A program made the translations under genes and the position numbers. Positions 39,301-41,992 of a DNA stretch of 41,992 bases are shown here, piece after piece. Numbering within the stretch: the first letter of the stretch is position 1; each line of letters starts with the position of its first letter. Source of the stretch: a virus; the IMG/VR virus record IMGVR_UViG_3300029892_000008, positions 1 through 41,992 of that record; one strand, given 5' to 3'. A model generated the notes under the pieces. The model was not told where the DNA came from. It worked only from the letters and a program-made list of their open reading frames with translations, and made no database searches.

Positions 39301-41992
39301 ACGCGGCTATGCGAGAGGCTGGCCTTGATCCTGATAACCGAAAGCAGGCGCAGGAGTCTCTTGAGGGCGCGATAACTTTACTTATCCGCAAGAACAATCT
39401 TTATGGAGACTTCTACCAGCTCAAGAAGCTTTACGAGAATATGCCGAACTTAAATGAACGAACTGGCGGTTCTATGACCCGGCAGGCCTATTCGACTCCG
39501 CATATTCTTGCTTCTTTGCTGACGGACAGTCTTGGTTTGTCTAAATCTAAACGACTTACTGTTTATGAACCAACTGCCGGCAACGGACTTTTGTTGTCTG
39601 GAATATCTGAGAATCAGGAAGGAACTAAGCACGCCTATTTCCTGAACGAGCTGGACAACAATCGAAACAATATGCTCAAGGCTCTTTTCCCTGATGCCGA
39701 CATAACGAATCAGGATGCCACAGAATTTTCGCCAGACATAAACGTCGATCTGGTTATGGCCAACCCGCCGTTCGGATCTATCGAAACCAAAAGAGTGCAG
39801 ACAATTAAGGGTGAAAAGTCTGAAATAGACTTGAAGAAACTGGAATATTATATCGCATGGAAAGCTCTCGAAAACATGAGAGATGACGGCAAGGCCGTTA
39901 TTATTCTGGGCGCTGAAAAGGAAAACCAGATAACTGGCAATCACGTTGTTTTTACCAGAGCAATGTATAACCAGTATAATGTTACTGGACATTTCGAGCT
40001 GGACGGACAGTTTTATAGAAAGATGGGTGCAGAATGGCCCGTTGAGATATTTATAATAGAAGGCCGCAAGGACTATCCTCTTAACAGGAATCTTGTCGGC
40101 GTTCCAAAATCAGTAAGGAGAATAGCTTATGCCGAAGGATGGGAAGGAGTCCGTGAATATATCAATCGGACAGATAGACTTGTCGGTGGACCAGGGACAG
40201 GAGATAACGCTCCCGAAACTGAAAGAGATACTCAAGTCTCTGATGGTGAGCGCGGCACAGAACGACAAGAGGATAGACCCATCGAGGGCGCTGAAGCTGT
40301 ATCTGCCGAACCTGCAAAGCAAGAAGGGCAGCAGCCCATGGCAGATAGCCAACGAGATAATGAGCCGGGACGAGATACTGAGCGCATTAAACGAGTTAGA
40401 GAGCAGCTTTCCGATAAAGGCGCAAGACAACCCGGACAGCCAAGGGACACCACAACCCCTGACACTGTTGAACCTCGTGCTGATGATATTAGGGTAGCTT
40501 CTGATGGGGCGAAGGTAGATGCCCTTGTGCTGGAGTCTGACGAGATCGGCGCAAGCGATTCAATTCAGGAGCCGTATAACTCAGTATCTAATGCAGACTC
40601 TATCGGCGCTCTGGTTTCTAGGGCTCTTGCCGTTCCAACAAGGGAAGCTCTGGAGTCGTTGCTGGAGAAAACCGGGGAGAAGTCTCTCGATGATTACGTC
40701 GCGAAGCAACTTGGCTATAAGTCTGCCAAAGACATACCGTTCTTTTCTGCCGAACAGATAGACGGCCTGGCCGAGAGTTTTTATAATTTATCGAACGGCG
40801 GCGGCAATATTATCGCAGACCAGACAGGTGTCGGTAAAGGCCGAATGGCTGCGGCAATAATTCAGTGGGCTTCAAGACAGGGGAAGATCCCCGTATTTTT
40901 TACTGAAAAAGTCGGACTGTTTAACGACATTTTCAGGGATTTGAAAGCTATTGGTGGCGATAAGTTGAGGCCGTTTATATTTAACGCCAACGGTGAAATG
41001 TCGTATGAGGATGACTCTGGCAAGAAGGTTGTTGTCCATAAGCACAACAAGAAGGTATTTCAAGAAGTATTTAGAAGAATGATAGCCGGAGATTATTCTG
41101 ACTTTACCGGTCCCAACAGGAAGTTCGATTACATAGCTCTTACTTATTCTCAGATAAGAGACGGAGAAGAGCAGAGGGGTAAGCGCGGCTATCTTAAAAA
41201 AGACGCTTTCGCGATGGCCAGAAACCTGATACCAATTCTCGACGAATCTCACAACGCAGCTGGCTCGGCAGGAGACGTTGCCGGGAGTGGTGGGGGACGT
41301 GGCGGCCAGGATAAACGTTCTAATCAGATGGCTAATACTATGGAAATTATCAATAGAGATCGTGCCGACGGTGTAACCTATCTTTCTGCAACATGGGCAA
41401 AAACCCCGGAAAATATGCCGGTATATCACAGAGTATTTAATCAGGCGAATCTGACGCAAGATGAAATACAGACGGCTTTCGACCGTGGCGATATAGCCAT
41501 GCAGGAAATGGTTGTGGCTACTTTGGCCGCGGCAGGAAAATACATTCGCAGAGAGCAAAGTTTCGCTGGCGTAAGCTGGAAGAAAAACGAAACAGATCCC
41601 AAGAGCGAACAGGCCAATAAAGAGAAATCTCAAGCCGATAGAGCCATGGGCGCAACAAGAAAGCTTATTGCGCTTGATAGGCATATAACAGAGATATTTT
41701 CTGGATTAAATCTTACTGAGATCATAGACACGTTCGGAATAGCAGTACCGGAAGAGTATATCGGCGGTGAAGCTGCTGCGAGCGGTCATATTGCATCGAG
41801 TCTCGATAACCCAGACAGCCCGTTCTCCAGCGTCCATAATTACGTGAATACGTTTCTGGCAGCGGTAAAAGCGGATCGAGCTGCCGAGCGTGCTATTGAA
41901 ATGATAAAGGCCGGAAAGAAGCCGATAATAACAGTCCAGAACACAATGGAAAGTCAAATGGACGCCATTATAGATGCTGGATCGGTAAAGAT
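36387..41992 (+). CDS. giant polyvalent protein with N6-adenine methyltransferase and DarB/strawberry-notch-like helicase (5' part)
   Basis: The frame stays open from ATG 36387 to the window end, 1,868 complete codons and no stop. Residues 1-350 contain hydrophobic, A/G-rich helices; 365-480 and 490-570 are Pro/Gln-rich linkers. Near 870-910 is a helical block (VEMAAYHLEAGVRKFADFVK) seen in other polyvalent proteins. A methyltransferase domain follows: motif I YEPTAGNG at 1060 and motif IV NPPFG at 1126. After a disordered linker that also holds a nested ORF comes a superfamily 2 helicase: QTGVGKG at 1479-1485 and DESH at 1619-1622. This pairing is that of P1 DarB, a packaged anti-restriction protein. 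I infer injection with phage DNA and protection from restriction. Confidence 0.82.
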   Translation, partial: MSIYDVLRKIKQDSDERKLKEQTALTSGTQAGINAMAGFTGMPAPEIKTPGYEIVTKPDPKPMEWNTLNEIGGTVARIPGQAASQILGMGAFVTGSEDLAKASTLTGEQARRDFPSAAPQITSWDDLSKMSLTDLAKYGLSETGQVGASVLSMALPGMAASKVLSGLGAATKLVPAISKVAGYSPKIAKLVTSLGGTEAAAAHAARGLSGWFGGTMLEAGSITTDAYSETGEMPERLKVLPWAMAAGAMEYMPLDRLLSRFASKAGMEVAEQAAGKSVKDAIQFIIDYAKSFGIEAGTEFLQTLTEESAVENIKGTPAMQAVAKTVTDPNALARGIGAGLSGGFGGVGMTGITDLGGAVAKARKQVQAEPEVRKPVEPATPTPVQQQPQPEPIPMPTQPTQPTEPEPEQPQAATTPPPSEAVSAPDVGGSSSVSEVKLKKMAKNVKDAMEAIGVTDDMVQQMTGKPLAEMDMTELQQVNEFVMNQAAQGNVVETQQTPAPMPPVAPPASLQDAMARVQRQPEMAQPGMPAMPPMAQPGNLQEAMAMAKQPRQPMPQTQEVTRQITPEDIAPFADQPEQEQDTGLPERGEIYEVTVNTKDGPVKKFALRGDSKDGFGDNLFNSREEAEYWKNKEKEVAEANEKFRKEGLERDRIEQEKIEKKKAELADKRAKSPIVIDAGYVNSLGNMDSGRLNKILDAEISYAGKTMTRRELIESGTYSRKESRERNGKQEYYVVTPNDRYLKIPKVVYDAVTYNEAVLDEAVRRDDEGIPPLSPEDEAALFGKTPDSQPERVPDSIVRSQKTQAKIDEREAELDKIEADMEKRPAYGESNTVVTTARYEELKKKFKAKTKNITSGIDPELAAISVEMAAYHLEAGVRKFADFVKAVISDVGEEFRPYLASAYMGAKYFPGSEKYRSEMDGEAEIERFLAAEPTAAEPTAAEPTTADIASKLLPFAESLLTRDKPATNPMLDAAMREAGLDPDNRKQAQESLEGAITLLIRKNNLYGDFYQLKKLYENMPNLNERTGGSMTRQAYSTPHILASLLTDSLGLSKSKRLTVYEPTAGNGLLLSGISENQEGTKHAYFLNELDNNRNNMLKALFPDADITNQDATEFSPDINVDLVMANPPFGSIETKRVQTIKGEKSEIDLKKLEYYIAWKALENMRDDGKAVIILGAEKENQITGNHVVFTRAMYNQYNVTGHFELDGQFYRKMGAEWPVEIFIIEGRKDYPLNRNLVGVPKSVRRIAYAEGWEGVREYINRTDRLVGGPGTGDNAPETERDTQVSDGERGTERQEDRPIEGAEAVSAEPAKQEGQQPMADSQRDNEPGRDTERIKRVREQLSDKGARQPGQPRDTTTPDTVEPRADDIRVASDGAKVDALVLESDEIGASDSIQEPYNSVSNADSIGALVSRALAVPTREALESLLEKTGEKSLDDYVAKQLGYKSAKDIPFFSAEQIDGLAESFYNLSNGGGNIIADQTGVGKGRMAAAIIQWASRQGKIPVFFTEKVGLFNDIFRDLKAIGGDKLRPFIFNANGEMSYEDDSGKKVVVHKHNKKVFQEVFRRMIAGDYSDFTGPNRKFDYIALTYSQIRDGEEQRGKRGYLKKDAFAMARNLIPILDESHNAAGSAGDVAGSGGGRGGQDKRSNQMANTMEIINRDRADGVTYLSATWAKTPENMPVYHRVFNQANLTQDEIQTAFDRGDIAMQEMVVATLAAAGKYIRREQSFAGVSWKKNETDPKSEQANKEKSQADRAMGATRKLIALDRHITEIFSGLNLTEIIDTFGIAVPEEYIGGEAAASGHIASSLDNPDSPFSSVHNYVNTFLAAVKADRAAERAIEMIKAGKKPIITVQNTMESQMDAIIDAGSVK
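40129..40497 (+). CDS. 122-residue ORF nested in the linker of the polyvalent gene
   Basis: ATG 40129 lies 8 bases after a consensus TAAGGAG (40114-40120) and opens a frame shifted by one from the polyvalent protein. The product looks like a normal folded protein: SVNISIGQIDLSVDQGQEI, LPKLKEILKSLMVSAAQN, RALKLYLPNLQSKKG, IMSRDEILSALNELESSF. Over the same DNA the main frame is a low-complexity E/R/D/P/Q linker between the methyltransferase and helicase domains. This pattern fits a genuine overlapping gene. No family is recognised. Confidence 0.55.
   Translation: MPKDGKESVNISIGQIDLSVDQGQEITLPKLKEILKSLMVSAAQNDKRIDPSRALKLYLPNLQSKKGSSPWQIANEIMSRDEILSALNELESSFPIKAQDNPDSQGTPQPLTLLNLVLMILG

Noticed and set aside
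1-41992. Window as a complete circular genome closed end to start
   Set aside because: Joining the ends would run the polyvalent frame into a stop within about 20 codons in a frame different from the open one at position 1, truncating the helicase domain; the window is more likely a slice of a longer molecule.

Overview
The window is tailed double-stranded DNA phage (or prophage) sequence with a short-tailed, P22-like layout. No host chromosomal gene, tRNA, rRNA or integrase is visible, so the host cannot be named. Strong Shine-Dalgarno sites, ATG/GTG/TTG starts and an M15 lysin fit a bacterial host, probably Gram-negative.

Layout. (1) 1-12,641, plus strand: the distal end of one virion and lysis module. 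It holds the tail of an unknown gene, a P22 gp10-like stabilisation protein, a receptor-binding candidate with Ig-like parts and a beta-propeller, several very small genes, two ejection-type proteins, a 1,751-residue polyvalent protein with an HExxH peptidase-like motif, a zinc ribbon, a holin-like protein and an M15 peptidase. (2) 12,645-21,201, minus strand: one long operon for DNA replication and accessory functions, read from about 21.2 kb to a terminator at 12.65 kb. It holds a DUF7666-like protein with 28 SAAX repeats, SNF2 helicase, DUF2800 nuclease, Enc34-like ssDNA-binding protein (DUF2815), family A polymerase, HNH protein and small zinc-binding genes, two of them frameshifted. (3) 21,202-23,025: a divergent control region with repeated GGATACT half-sites, then a C5-cytosine methyltransferase gene. 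Two further open frames are nested in this gene, one an HNH protein, each with its own consensus ribosome binding site. (4) 23,026-24,322: a mostly non-coding, very palindrome-rich stretch. It contains an origin-like symmetric array of TGTCAG sites around an AT-rich core, a set of minus-strand terminators and a minus-strand mini-gene built almost entirely of hairpins. (5) 24,329-41,992, plus strand: a second, complete-looking head and tail module. It runs small terminase, large terminase, portal, zinc ribbon, scaffold, capsid, decoration, head completion, a second gp10-like protein, two ejection-type proteins, and a polyvalent protein of more than 1,868 residues with an N6-adenine methyltransferase and a DarB/strawberry-notch-like helicase. 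The last gene runs off the window.

Working together: the plus modules build and fill capsids and deliver ejected proteins, the minus operon copies the DNA, and the methyltransferases probably protect it. The presence of two gp10-like and two ejection-protein sets in one window is odd. It could mean two adjacent phages, a composite phage or an assembly join. The points most worth following are the dual-coding methyltransferase locus, the nested ORF at 40,129, the origin-like palindrome and the hairpin-tiled gene.
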